Below, piece after piece: positions 1-8,354 of a stretch of DNA of 64,000 nt. The stretch is from Hamadaea flava. GTDB lineage: Bacteria; Actinomycetota; Actinomycetes; Mycobacteriales; Micromonosporaceae. The position numbers were made by a program, and so were the translations under genes. The first letter of the stretch is position 1, and each line of letters opens with the position of its first letter. The stretch spans positions 5,952,001 to 6,016,000 of the forward strand of contig NZ_JAMZDZ010000001.1 in the NCBI RefSeq assembly GCF_024172085.1, written 5' to 3'. The notes under the pieces are model-generated. The model was not told where the DNA came from. It did not search any database and saw only the letters and a program-made list of their open reading frames with translations.

Positions 1-1248
1 AGCGGACAGCGTCACCGTGAAGGTCTCATTGTTCTCGTCGATCGTGTCGTTGACGATCGGGACCGTGACCTGCTTACTGGTCTGCCCGGCGGCGAAGGAG
101 ACGACACCGCTGGTGGCGGCGTAGTCGGCCGGGGCCGTCGCCGTCCCGTTGCTGGTGGCGAAGCTCGCGCTCACGGGGAACGGAGCCGGAGCCGACAGCG
201 ACACGGTGAAGGTGGCGTTCCCCGCGTTCTCGTTGACGGAGACGTCGTTGATGCTCAGGCCCGGCACCACGACCGTCAGGTTCTGCACGAAGCCGCGGCT
301 CGTGCCGTCGATGAGGAAGTCCACCGCACAGTGGTGCGTACCGGCGGCGGCGTTGGCCGCCACGTTCACCGTTTCGGTGAAGTGCGCGTCGGCACCGCTG
401 GTCACGACCTCGCTGCCCGGGTTGAAGGACAGCGACAGCGGCGGGCCGCAGCCGAACGGCGTCGGGGTAACGGTCACCTTGATCGCCTGGATGCCGGCGA
501 GGATGGCTTCCGAGACCTGGTCCGACGGCACGTTGTTGAGCAGTACGCCGCCGGTCGCGTTCACGATGTCGGTGAACTGGCCACTGACATCGAGGTTGCC
601 CACGTTCACCGCGACGACCCGGACGTTCGCCGCCTGCAGCGCCGAGATCGTCTGGGCGAGCGAGTGGCCGTTGCTCGGGTCCTGCGACGGCGCGTCACCG
701 AAGATGACGATGATGCGCGTGCCGTCCGGCCGGAACGTGACCGCCCCGGTGGACAGCTCGTATAGGGCGTTCAGGTCCGCCTCCGGGAGGTCGCAGCCAC
801 CGCCGGCGCTCCAGAGGTTGATCCCGGCCTGCACGGCCGCCGCGTCCGAGGTGATCGCCTGATCCACCTTGAACGGCACCGCGTCGCAGTTGAAGTCCTT
901 GTACTCCGCGACGCCGAACTGTGCGGTCGGCTGGGCCGAGCTGATCGTCGAGAGCACGCCGGCGGCGTTGGTGCGGACGTCGCCGATGGCGGCGCCCATG
1001 CTGCCGGTGGTGTCGGCCAAGAAGACGATGTCCGGCTTGGGCGGCACCGTCGGCGTGTGGACGGTCTTGACGATGTCCGCCGTGCCGCCGGGCGGCAGGG
1101 TCAGTGTGACGTTCGCAGGTTCGACTCCGGGTTCGGTCGCCGCGGCCGGGGTGGTCGCGAAGCTGAGGCCGGAGGCGAAGGTCGCCAGCGCAGCGAGTGC
1201 GATACCCGTACGCAGACGTCCGGACCGCCGTCGGTCGGTCAGGAACAT
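1..1248 (-). CDS. Secreted von Willebrand factor A / Calx-beta protein, 3' end outside window
   Basis: Partial gene: the frame stays open to the left window edge, so 416 codons are visible and the C-terminus is missing. The ATG is preceded by AAAGGAG. A signal peptide (arginine-rich start, hydrophobic stretch, ATTPAAA near residue 36) is followed by a vWA domain at about residues 73-260. Its metal site reads DTTGS at 79-83, fitting the MIDAS pattern D-x-S/T-x-S. A stretch of about 60 residues with two cysteines follows, then a Calx-beta repeat from about residue 320 (SVNENAGNATFTVSLSA) and the start of a second (ETFTVTLSA) at the edge. Known proteins of this layout are exported adhesion or surface proteins; the ligand here is unknown. 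Confidence 0.85.
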   Translation of the reverse strand, partial: MFLTDRRRSGRLRTGIALAALATFASGLSFATTPAAATEPGVEPANVTLTLPPGGTADIVKTVHTPTVPPKPDIVFLADTTGSMGAAIGDVRTNAAGVLSTISSAQPTAQFGVAEYKDFNCDAVPFKVDQAITSDAAAVQAGINLWSAGGGCDLPEADLNALYELSTGAVTFRPDGTRIIVIFGDAPSQDPSNGHSLAQTISALQAANVRVVAVNVGNLDVSGQFTDIVNATGGVLLNNVPSDQVSEAILAGIQAIKVTVTPTPFGCGPPLSLSFNPGSEVVTSGADAHFTETVNVAANAAAGTHHCAVDFLIDGTSRGFVQNLTVVVPGLSINDVSVNENAGNATFTVSLSAPAPFPVSASFATSNGTATAPADYAATSGVVSFAAGQTSKQVTVPIVNDTIDENNETFTVTLSA

Positions 1249-1650
1249 GGTCGCTCCTTTCGCGGGCAGCCGTCATCGGCATCGCCATTCGAATCGCCGT
1301 GACGATCCCGATGCGACGGCCAGTGGGGTTGGATGACCACAGTCAAGTAAATGAATTAAGTGCCATCAACTCTTGACTATCCTCAATGGCTGTGCCGATT
1401 GATCTCCGTACGCTCGAGGACCGTCCCCAGTGGAGCGGATTGGACGGTGAATGGGTACCCGATCGGCCGATCCGACCGGAGTGGCTATCCCGGTCCCGTG
1501 CCCTGTCACGTGAGAATCCCACGCGATTCATGTCCCTCTGTCGGTACTCCGACAATGCCGTGTCTATTGTGGTCCAACCCCGGTTAGTCGGGACCCAGTG
1601 GTCCGGACTGCCGGGGTCGGGCTCAGCGGCCCGGGCTCAGCGGCCCGGAC
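1249..1650. other. 402-base gene-free region with an AT-rich pocket
   Basis: No convincing gene. Bases 1336-1390 are strikingly AT-rich for this DNA and hold an inverted repeat AGTCAAG (1341-1347) / CTTGACT (1372-1378). This is the likely promoter region of the leftward vWA gene, although no clear -35/-10 pair stands out. A second small inverted repeat, TGTCGG-TACT-CCGACA, lies at 1539-1554. A frame open on the plus strand at 1386-1664 has no recognisable domain or ribosome binding site and was not called. Confidence 0.5.
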
Positions 1651-1661
1651 TCAGCGGTCGG
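1621..1661. repeat. 14-base tandem repeat, three units
   Basis: Three tandem units of about 14 bases, GCTCAGCGGCCCGG twice and a diverged third (ACTCAGCGGTCGG), run into the 3' end of the gene at 1651-2136, so the last unit encodes its stop codon region. Confidence 0.8.
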
Positions 1662-2136
1662 TGACGATTCCCTCGGCGCGTACGCCGGGATCGGCGGCGA
1701 GCCGCAGCCGATAGGTCGTGCCGGCGCGCAGCCCGGTCCAGCACCAGACGTGCCACCCGCCGTCGCCCGGCCAGGCCGCCTCGATCGGGTCGTACCCCGT
1801 GCCCTCGACGGCGACGGTCGCCGGTCCTGAAGTGCTGAGCAGGGCGCAGGCCCGGCCGGTGGCGGTCACGAAGGCGGCTGTGTCGGCGGCGTACGCGACC
1901 GGCAGTGCTCGCACGTCGGCCGGGGTTCCGGCGTCGACCGGCCGGTTCAGCGGCTCGATGGCGGTCAGGGCGACGGCGGTGGCCCGGCCCGCCGCGCGCG
2001 CCTCGCGATCCGCGTCGGCGGCCGCCGACGCCCGATTTCCGGCCTGCTCGGCCGTTGCCCGCGCGGTCACCGCGATCGTCACCACGACCGCCGCCAGCAG
2101 CGCGAGACCGATCTTCCTCGCAAACGTGTGCGTCAC
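1651..2136 (-). CDS. Hypothetical exported or membrane-anchored protein
   Basis: 161 residues from a GTG at 2136, chosen because GGGGAGGAAC sits just upstream; an in-frame GTG at 2163 has no ribosome binding site. Residues about 8-28 (KIGLALLAAVVVTIAV) form a signal peptide or membrane anchor. The rest is Ala/Arg-rich and then a compact domain with two cysteines and a WHVWCW motif. No known family was recognised. The 3' end lies in a tandem repeat, which may have changed its C-terminus recently. Confidence 0.65.
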   Translation of the reverse strand: MTHTFARKIGLALLAAVVVTIAVTARATAEQAGNRASAAADADREARAAGRATAVALTAIEPLNRPVDAGTPADVRALPVAYAADTAAFVTATGRACALLSTSGPATVAVEGTGYDPIEAAWPGDGGWHVWCWTGLRAGTTYRLRLAADPGVRAEGIVTDR

Positions 2137-2192
2137 CGTTCCTCCCCAGGATCGCGCGCTCACGTCTCTCGAACGCGCGTACTAATATCCTT

Positions 2193-3467
2193 TCACGACA
2201 GTTGCCCTTCGTCAACGTTTTCGACGCCGCTGCGGACCTGAGTGATTCGGCGTTCACGCTGCTCAGGGTCTATGACGCGATAGGAGATATGCCACAGTGC
2301 GATCACGACGAGGATCGCCGCGACCGCCCAGCCCGGCAGCGGTCCGCCGAACGCGCCGAGCAGCAAGGTGAAGGCGATGGCGGGGACGCCCCAGCCGAAC
2401 ACCCAGCGCACCGGTACGCCGCCGCGCGCCCCGGTGAAAGTGGCGACGAGGAAGTAGAACGCCGCCCCGCCGCAGAGCACCCAGCGGTCGGCCGCCGGCA
2501 GATGCCCGCCGGGATGCGCCGCGATCAGGCCGAGCCCGGCGGACATGGCGACGATCGCGCCGGTCATGACGTAGTGCGCGGGGAGGGTGAGGCGGAGCGC
2601 GAAGGTGCGGGCGCCGTAGTTGGGCAGTGCGCTGGAGCCGTATTGCAGGGTGAGGTACCAGATCGCGACGAGCAGCCCGAATCCGGCGATCACCGACAGC
2701 CACAGCGCGCGGTCCCACTCCGGTACGCCGGCCGCAGCGGACACCAGCTGGGCGACGGCCTCGCCGAGCACGATGATGACGAACAGGCCGAGCCGCTCGC
2801 CGAGGTGGGGCGCGTTCGGCTGGGCCGCCTGGATGTCGGGCAGGTCCGGCGCCCGCACCGGCCGCCGCCGGACGTTGCGCGCCATCCGGCGAAGCCAGAC
2901 CTCCCGCTGCTTCTGCTGTTCGCGCTGCTCGGCGGCGATCTGCTTGTCCGGGTCGAGGGACAGGACGAAGGAGGTGACGATGTCGAGCACGACCCCGGCG
3001 AGCCACAGGTAGTACCGCGAATCGGCCAGCCACAGCGACACGATCCACGGGATCACGCCGTTGCCCTGACGGGCCGCCGGCCAGTCGGTCGGGACCAGGT
3101 TCGATCGCTTCCAGGTGAACGCGGCCAGGATCCGGCACCCCACGTACGCCAGCACGAACACCCGGTAGTCGTCGCCGTGCCCGTGAACGGCGTGCGGGAT
3201 CGCCGCGGCCATGACGGCGATGCCGAACATCGCGATCAGGATCGGTCGCTGGCTGACCCGGTCCGCGCGCACGTTGGCGTACAGGCTGAAGGAGGTCCAG
3301 ACGCTCCACATGGCGTAGTAGAGGATCGCGAAGACGCCGACCTGCTTGAGGCTCAGGTCCTCGTGCAGCAGATGGGCCAGCTGGGCGACGGCCGCCACGA
3401 TGACGAGATCGAAGAAGAGCTCAAGCCAGGTGGCGTGCCGTTCCTCGACGGCGGCGGGGTTGGACAT
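2193..3467 (-). CDS. LtrA-family (low temperature requirement A) membrane protein
   Basis: 424 residues, full length for the LtrA family. The diagnostic start is visible: after a short N-terminus with EERHATWLELFFDLVIVAAV comes a series of roughly ten hydrophobic segments. A charged cytoplasmic loop around residues 175-205 is rich in Arg, Lys and Gln. The family was named for a Listeria gene affecting growth at low temperature; its biochemical role is not established. The gene is transcribed alone, 56 bases from the next gene on the same strand. No clear Shine-Dalgarno sequence precedes the ATG. Confidence 0.9.
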   Translation of the reverse strand: MSNPAAVEERHATWLELFFDLVIVAAVAQLAHLLHEDLSLKQVGVFAILYYAMWSVWTSFSLYANVRADRVSQRPILIAMFGIAVMAAAIPHAVHGHGDDYRVFVLAYVGCRILAAFTWKRSNLVPTDWPAARQGNGVIPWIVSLWLADSRYYLWLAGVVLDIVTSFVLSLDPDKQIAAEQREQQKQREVWLRRMARNVRRRPVRAPDLPDIQAAQPNAPHLGERLGLFVIIVLGEAVAQLVSAAAGVPEWDRALWLSVIAGFGLLVAIWYLTLQYGSSALPNYGARTFALRLTLPAHYVMTGAIVAMSAGLGLIAAHPGGHLPAADRWVLCGGAAFYFLVATFTGARGGVPVRWVFGWGVPAIAFTLLLGAFGGPLPGWAVAAILVVIALWHISYRVIDPEQRERRITQVRSGVENVDEGQLS

Positions 3468-3592
3468 GATCGGAACTATCTCACCAGCCCGTCCTGGCGA
3501 CCGGGGCGGATCATGTGAAAAGTCTTAACGGTCAATGTCGCATGGTTCGTGAATCAATTACGGTGACAGCTTCCGATAGAAGGGAAACCGTT

Positions 3593-3895
3593 ATGGCACA
3601 CCGGATTCGGCTCGCCCTCGCCGGCGCCGCGCTCGCCCTCGGGGCCGCGACGCTCACCGCCGCGCCCGCCCACGCGGCGAGCCTGGTGACCTGCGAGAGC
3701 GAAGGCGGCTACTACGACTGCTACCTGCCCAGCGGGTACTACGGCCAGGTCTGGTACTACGACGGCGTACACGTCGCCGGGACCGACGGCTACAGCTCCA
3801 TGGGCGGCTCCTGTGTCGTCGGCACCAAGCACAGCGTCCGCGTGACCTTCGACGGGGGCGGCCGGTCGAGCACCTCGTTCACCTGCGCGGCCTGA
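3593..3895 (+). CDS. Small secreted protein of unknown function
   Basis: 100 residues. The ATG at 3593 is chosen over in-frame upstream starts because AGAAGGGAAA lies at the right distance and because it begins a classic signal peptide (HRIRLALAGAALALGAATLTAAPAHA). The mature part, about 72 residues, is rich in Tyr and Gly (GGYYDCYLPSGYYGQVWYYDG) and has four cysteines, suggesting two disulfides and a small beta-sandwich. No family recognised. A structured repeat follows immediately and may end the transcript. Confidence 0.8.
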   Translation: MAHRIRLALAGAALALGAATLTAAPAHAASLVTCESEGGYYDCYLPSGYYGQVWYYDGVHVAGTDGYSSMGGSCVVGTKHSVRVTFDGGGRSSTSFTCAA

Positions 3896-3910
3896 CCCCG
3901 TCGCTATTAC

Positions 3911-3973
3911 CTGCAGATCAGGGATATGCAGCCTTCCCGAGCCTCGGGAAGCACGCATATCCGTGATCTGCAG
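3911..3973. repeat. Intergenic hairpin, family A copy 1 (63 bases)
   Basis: Two 19-base arms, CTGCAGATCAGGGATATGC (3911-3929) and its near-perfect complement (3955-3973, one mismatch), enclose a 25-base loop that itself folds (CTTCCCGAG / TCGGGAAG). The same design, with a 25-base loop, recurs at 25933-25999 and 57207-57269. It sits 15 bases after a stop codon, so a role in ending or stabilising that transcript is possible. Confidence 0.85.
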
Positions 3974-4001
3974 CCAAAGAGAGCGGCAAAAGAGAGCGGC
4001 G

Positions 4002-4045
4002 TTGACATCGAAGGAGCGGCATACCACGCTGTGGGAGCGCTTCCA
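4002..4045 (+). promoter_or_regulatory. Promoter with CebR-type operator for the CBM2 glycosidase
   Basis: TGGGAGCGCTTCCA at 4032-4045 matches 13 of 14 bases of the CebR operator TGGGAGCGCTCCCA known from Streptomyces cellulose-utilisation genes. Upstream, TTGACA (4002-4007) and a weak -10 CACGCT (4025-4030) are 17 bases apart, so the operator would cover the transcription start. A short hairpin CGCCCC-TGA-GGGGCG (4061-4075) lies in the leader. No CebR gene is seen in the window. Confidence 0.7.
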
Positions 4046-4113
4046 CTCCACGGGAGCGAACGCCCCTGAGGGGCGAACTCGTGAAGAGCCCACAACCCGA
4101 AGGACGCCCGACG

Positions 4114-6135
4114 ATGAGAAAGAGCCGCATCGCCCTGCTGGCCCTGACGCTGGCAGCGGCAAACCTCGCCGTCCCCACCGGACCCGCGACCGCCGAGGCC
4201 GCCCCGGTGACGGTGACCGTCAACGCCCGAGCCGGCCTCGACAACGTCAGCGACGCCGCGTACGGAGTCAACCACGCGGTCTGGGACACCGCCCTCGGCA
4301 CGAACGCCGTCGCCGACCTCCTCAAGGACGCGGGTACGCAGATCATGCGCTACCCCGGCGGATCCTATTCGGACATCTACCACTGGAAGACCAACACCGC
4401 CCCGGGCGGCTATGTCGCCCCCGACACCGACTTCGACCACTTCATGGCCGGTGTCCAGCGGGCGAACGCGCAGGCGATGGTGATCGCCAACTACGGCACC
4501 GGTACGCCGGAGGAAGCCGCGGAATGGGTGCGCTACGCCAACGTCGAGAAGAACTACGGCGTGAAGTACTGGGAGATCGGCAACGAGCTGTACGGCAACG
4601 GCCACTACGGGTCGAACTGGGAGGCCGACGACCACGCCGACAAAAGCCCGGCCGGCTATGCGACCGTCGTCAAGCAGTACGCCCAGGCGATGAAGGCGGT
4701 CGACCCGACCGTCAAGATCGGCGTCGTGCTGACCACCCCGGGCAACTGGCCGGACGGGATCGTCGCCGGCGGTGACGCCGGAACCTGGAACCAGGTCGTC
4801 CTGCAGATCGCCGGGCCGAGCGTCGACTTCGCCATCCTGCACTGGTACCCGGGCGGTTCGAACGGCCCGGAGGCGCTGTCGAAGACCGCGCAGGTGACCG
4901 ACGCGGTGTGGCTGGCCCGCCAGCAGATCACCAAGTACGCCGGGAAGAACCTGGGCATCGCGCTCACCGAGATCAACACCGGCTACGGCCAGAACACCCA
5001 GCCGGGCGCGTTGTTCGCCGCGGACGCGTACGCGAGTCTCACGGCCGCCGGCGTCTTCAGCGTCGACTGGTGGAACGTCCACAACGGAATCGGCACGGTG
5101 TCGACGGTGGCGGGCCACACCGACTACGGCGACTTCGGCATGCTCTCCAGCGCCAACTGCACCGCCGACGGCACCGTCTGCCAGCCCGCCTTCAACACCC
5201 CGTTCGGTCCTTACTTCGGGCTCTCGCTCGCCTCGAAGTTCGCCCCGGCCGGCGCCCAGCTCGTCCGGGCGGCCGCGAGCGATCCGCTGGTCAAGACGCA
5301 CGCCGCCCGTAAGCCCAACGGCGACCTGTCGGTCCTGCTCATCAACGAGGACGAGGCGAACGCCAAGTCGGTCACGCTCAGCTACGCCGGCTACTCGCCG
5401 GCCACCACCGCCCAGGTGGCCGGCTACGGCAACGGCGACACCGCGATCACCACCGCCAGCGGCACGGCCACCTCGGTCACCCTCGCGCCGTACTCGCTGA
5501 CCGTGCTCACCCTGCACCCGACCGCCGCGGTCACCGGCCCCGCGCAGCCCGCCCGTCCGGCCGCGTCCGGCGTGACGGCCACCGACGCCACGCTGAGCTG
5601 GCCCGCCGGGACCGCGGGGCTCAAGTACGAGGTCCACCGGCAGAACGGCACCATCACCGAACAGTGGGGCGAGACCACCGGCACCAGCTTCACCGTCCAC
5701 AACCTCACGCCCGGCACGCGCTACACGGCCAACGTGATCGCGCGCGACGGCACCGGCAAGGTCTCGTGGGCCTCGCCGCCCGTGACATTCCAGACTGGTA
5801 CGCCCAGCGCAGCGCCCTGTGCGGTGACGTTCGCGGACGTCAACGACTGGGGCAACGGTTATGTCGGCAGCGTGGACATCACGAACACCGGCACGAACCC
5901 GATCGACACCTGGAACCTCGCCTTCACCTGGCCGACCGCGTGGCAGCAGGTCAGCGGCGGCTGGAACGGCACCTGGACGTCCACCGGAGCCGCCGTACGC
6001 GTCTCGAACGCCGACTTCAACCGCACGATCGCGCCCGGCGCGACGGTCAACGTCGGCTTCGTCGGGGCGTACCAGGGGCCGAACGTCCTCCCTGCGCTGT
6101 TCACGCTGAACGGCGCCCTCTGCACCACCCGGTAA
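4114..6135 (+). CDS. Secreted GH-A clan glycosidase (alpha-L-arabinofuranosidase-like) with FN3 and CBM2
   Basis: 673 residues. ATG at 4114 follows GAAGGA; a signal peptide covers residues 1-30. The catalytic (beta/alpha)8 domain spans about 35-370, with the proposed acid/base Glu158 in WEIGNELYG and nucleophile Glu286 in ALTEINTG, the two-glutamate layout of GH39/GH51-type enzymes. A beta-sandwich follows (to about 470), then a fibronectin type III domain (about 475-565) and a C-terminal family 2 carbohydrate-binding module bounded by two cysteines (about 570-670). CBM2 binds cellulose or xylan, so the protein probably acts outside the cell on plant cell-wall polymers. The CebR-type operator upstream fits. 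Exact GH family and substrate are uncertain. Confidence 0.8.
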   Translation: MRKSRIALLALTLAAANLAVPTGPATAEAAPVTVTVNARAGLDNVSDAAYGVNHAVWDTALGTNAVADLLKDAGTQIMRYPGGSYSDIYHWKTNTAPGGYVAPDTDFDHFMAGVQRANAQAMVIANYGTGTPEEAAEWVRYANVEKNYGVKYWEIGNELYGNGHYGSNWEADDHADKSPAGYATVVKQYAQAMKAVDPTVKIGVVLTTPGNWPDGIVAGGDAGTWNQVVLQIAGPSVDFAILHWYPGGSNGPEALSKTAQVTDAVWLARQQITKYAGKNLGIALTEINTGYGQNTQPGALFAADAYASLTAAGVFSVDWWNVHNGIGTVSTVAGHTDYGDFGMLSSANCTADGTVCQPAFNTPFGPYFGLSLASKFAPAGAQLVRAAASDPLVKTHAARKPNGDLSVLLINEDEANAKSVTLSYAGYSPATTAQVAGYGNGDTAITTASGTATSVTLAPYSLTVLTLHPTAAVTGPAQPARPAASGVTATDATLSWPAGTAGLKYEVHRQNGTITEQWGETTGTSFTVHNLTPGTRYTANVIARDGTGKVSWASPPVTFQTGTPSAAPCAVTFADVNDWGNGYVGSVDITNTGTNPIDTWNLAFTWPTAWQQVSGGWNGTWTSTGAAVRVSNADFNRTIAPGATVNVGFVGAYQGPNVLPALFTLNGALCTTR

Positions 6136-6231
6136 CCGATGGGCCGGGGCGACAGCCCCGGCCCACCCTCGCCGCGCCTGTCTAAGGTGGATGTATCTCC
6201 TGACACATCGGATCGCCAAGGAGGGCGGCGC

Positions 6232-6678
6232 ATGGGCGTCGACGACGAACTTCGGCTCCGTCATCTCGCCGACGTCCAAGCCACGATTTCGCGCCTCTCC
6301 CAGAACTCATTCGCGGTTCGCGGCTGGGCGGTGACGCTGGTGTCGTTCGTTCTCGCGATCCTCGGGACTCGTGCACAGGGCCCGTCGGCGGTCATCCTCG
6401 GCGTGCTGCCCATCGCGGTCATCTTCTGGTTTCTCGACGCCTACTACCTGCGGCAGGAACGCCTCTTCCGCCGCCTGTACACGGCGGTCGGGTCGAGCAT
6501 CGCGGCGGACGAACGTGGTGAGCCGGAACGGCCCGCCGTGCCGCTGTTCGACATGTCCGTCGATGCGTACTCGGCCGACGCGCCCGGTCTGATCGCCACC
6601 CTCCTCACCTGGCACGTCGTGGCGATCCCGGGCATTCTCAGCACGGTGGCCTGCATATACGCCGCGCTTGTCGCTTGA
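6232..6678 (+). CDS. Small two- to three-pass membrane protein, unknown function
   Basis: 148 residues from an ATG at 6232 placed 6 bases after AAGGAGG. Layout: an N-terminal helix (residues 1-30) ending SRLSQNSFAVRGW, two membrane segments (about 33-50 and 54-70), a soluble stretch with ERLFRRLYTAV, and a last hydrophobic segment near the C-terminus. This order, with the motif N-S-F-x-x-[RK]-G-W before the first membrane helix, resembles a widespread bacterial family of unknown role that is often found in accessory regions. The CYTH gene follows after 45 bases. Confidence 0.75.
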   Translation: MGVDDELRLRHLADVQATISRLSQNSFAVRGWAVTLVSFVLAILGTRAQGPSAVILGVLPIAVIFWFLDAYYLRQERLFRRLYTAVGSSIAADERGEPERPAVPLFDMSVDAYSADAPGLIATLLTWHVVAIPGILSTVACIYAALVA

Positions 6679-6723
6679 CGTGAGTGCGCTGTCGCGGCCT
6701 GGCGGACGGCATAGGATCGCGGC

Positions 6724-7197
6724 ATGGGAACGGAGATCGAACGCAAGTTCCTGCTCGCCTCGGACGCCTGGCGGTCCTCGGTCGAGCGGTCCATCTCCAT
6801 GGTGCAGGTCTATCTGGCGTACACCCCGCATTCCCAGGTACGCCTGCGCCGCACCGGTGACAAGGCGTACCTGACGGTGAAGGGCGCGAAGACCGGGATC
6901 TCCCGCGCGGAGATCGAGACCGAGGTGCCGCCGTCGTTCGCCGACGAGATCCTCGAAGCGGGGCTTTACGCCCTCAACCCGGTCGTGAAGACCCGCCACC
7001 TCGTCCCGGTGGCCGGCCACGTCTTCGAGATCGACGAGTACGCCGAAGCCAACGCCGGGCTGGTCGTCGCCGAGCTGGAACTGCCGGCCGAGGACACTCC
7101 GCATCCGCGCCCGGACTGGCTGGGGGACCAGATCAGCGACGATCCCCGGTACGCCAACCTCGCTCTCGCCGAATCCCCGTTCACCACCTGGCGCTGA
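6724..7197 (+). CDS. CYTH-domain triphosphatase-like protein
   Basis: 157 residues forming a single CYTH domain. The N-terminal EIERKFL gives the metal-binding ExExK signature, and basic strands (QVRLRRTG, AYLTVKGAK) and acidic strands (AEIETEV, FEIDEYA, LVVAELEL) alternate as in triphosphate tunnel enzymes. Bacterial members hydrolyse inorganic triphosphate or thiamine triphosphate; some act as adenylate cyclases, and the sequence alone does not decide. TAGGAT sits exactly 6 bases before the ATG and there is no Shine-Dalgarno sequence, so the mRNA is probably leaderless. Confidence 0.88.
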   Translation: MGTEIERKFLLASDAWRSSVERSISMVQVYLAYTPHSQVRLRRTGDKAYLTVKGAKTGISRAEIETEVPPSFADEILEAGLYALNPVVKTRHLVPVAGHVFEIDEYAEANAGLVVAELELPAEDTPHPRPDWLGDQISDDPRYANLALAESPFTTWR

Positions 7198-7208
7198 GTC
7201 GCGGCGAG

Positions 7209-8222
7209 TCAGCGCGACGGCGGCGGGGCGGTGCTTCCGCGGACGACCAGACGCGTTGGAACGAGCGTGGTGCCGGTCTCGTGCTCGGCGCGCTCGATCT
7301 GCCGCAGTACGCCTTGGACGCAGCGCCGGCCGACTTCGGCGAAGTCCTGGTGGACCGTGGTCAGCGGTGGGATGAAGGAGTTCGCCTCGGGGATGTCGTC
7401 GAAGCCGACGACGCTGACGTCCTCGGGGATCGACTTGCCTCGTTCGTGGAGCGCGCGGAGGATGCCGAGCGCCATCTGGTCGTTGGCGGCGAAGACCGCC
7501 GTGCAGCCGGGTTCCTCGGCCAGGCGGAGCCCGGCCTGGTAGCCGGATTCGGCCGACCAGTCGCCGGACAGCGGTGGGGGCACCGGGCGGTCGGCGGCTT
7601 CCAGTGTCTGCCGCCAGGCGAGCGCCCGGCGGTTGCTGGCGAAGGACTCCTCCGGGCCCGTGACGTGCCACACAGTGTGGTGCCCGAGATCGAGCAGGTG
7701 CGAGACGGCTTGCCGGGTGCCGTCGGCTTGGTCGGTGTCGACCACGCTGTAGAGGTTGCCCGCGTCCGAGTCGGCCACGACGACCTGCACGTTAGGCGGC
7801 AACGTCACGGTGGCGGTGTCGAGCAGGTGGACTTCCATGATCACGATGATCCCGTCCACGGCCAGTTCGCCGAGCCGGGTGAACGCTCCGAGGACACTGT
7901 CCTGCGTGGGCACCGCGACCGGGATCAGCGTGATCGCGTACCCCTCGTGGGCGGCGTGGGTGGCGATGGCTTCGAGCGTGCGGCTGTTGCCGGTGCTGGC
8001 GAGTGAGAAGAGGATCACGCCGATGGTCCGGAAGGCGCCGCGCTTGAGCGCGCGGGCCGCGCTGTTTGGCCGGTAGCCCAGCTCGCGCATGACCGCGAGG
8101 ACCTGCTCGCGGGTGGTGTCGACGACGCCGGCGCTGCCGTTGGACACCCGGGAGACGGTCTGGGACGACACCCCGGCGACGCGTGCGACATCAGCCATCG
8201 ACACCCGCCGTGGGTTTGCCAT
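7209..8222 (-). CDS. LacI-family repressor of the adjacent sugar operon
   Basis: 337 residues. An N-terminal HTH (MADVARVAGVSSQTVSRVSN, residues 8-27) and hinge helix (RPNSAARAL) are followed by a periplasmic-binding-protein-like effector domain ending GFDDIPEANSFIPPLTTVHQD. The ATG follows a GGAGGGCG ribosome binding site. It is transcribed away from the ABC/beta-galactosidase operon. Two identical 16-base palindromes between the two units are the obvious targets. The inducer is probably a galactoside, inferred from the GH42 gene. Confidence 0.93.
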   Translation of the reverse strand: MANPRRVSMADVARVAGVSSQTVSRVSNGSAGVVDTTREQVLAVMRELGYRPNSAARALKRGAFRTIGVILFSLASTGNSRTLEAIATHAAHEGYAITLIPVAVPTQDSVLGAFTRLGELAVDGIIVIMEVHLLDTATVTLPPNVQVVVADSDAGNLYSVVDTDQADGTRQAVSHLLDLGHHTVWHVTGPEESFASNRRALAWRQTLEAADRPVPPPLSGDWSAESGYQAGLRLAEEPGCTAVFAANDQMALGILRALHERGKSIPEDVSVVGFDDIPEANSFIPPLTTVHQDFAEVGRRCVQGVLRQIERAEHETGTTLVPTRLVVRGSTAPPPSR

Positions 8223-8260
8223 CGCCCTCCGCCCTCCCGTAACGAATCCGAAACCCGCGC

Positions 8261-8290
8261 TTGACGTGCCGGGTGGCCCGGTGACAGTAT
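8261..8290 (+). promoter_or_regulatory. Promoter of the galactoside operon
   Basis: TTGACG (8261-8266) and CAGTAT (8285-8290) are 18 bases apart. Transcription would begin near 8298, directly at the first LacI operator. Confidence 0.55.
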
Positions 8291-8299
8291 CACCGCGCC

Positions 8300-8317
8300 G
8301 ATGTTTACGTAAACATC
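8300..8317. promoter_or_regulatory. LacI-family operator O1
   Basis: Perfect palindrome GATGTTTACGTAAACATC, with the central CG typical of LacI-family operators. It overlaps the predicted transcription start. The 16-base core recurs at 8355-8370. Confidence 0.9.
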
Positions 8318-8354
8318 CAGCAAGGTCACAGGATGAAAATCCAGGTGGCGCGCT

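Noticed and set aside
1386-1664. 92-codon plus-strand frame in the gap after the vWA gene
   Set aside because: No ribosome binding site or -10 box, no domain, and it runs into a tandem repeat and the convergent gene.
3911-3973. Hairpin repeats considered as insertion-sequence ends
   Set aside because: No transposase gene in the window and no target-site duplications could be seen; recorded as a repeat family instead.
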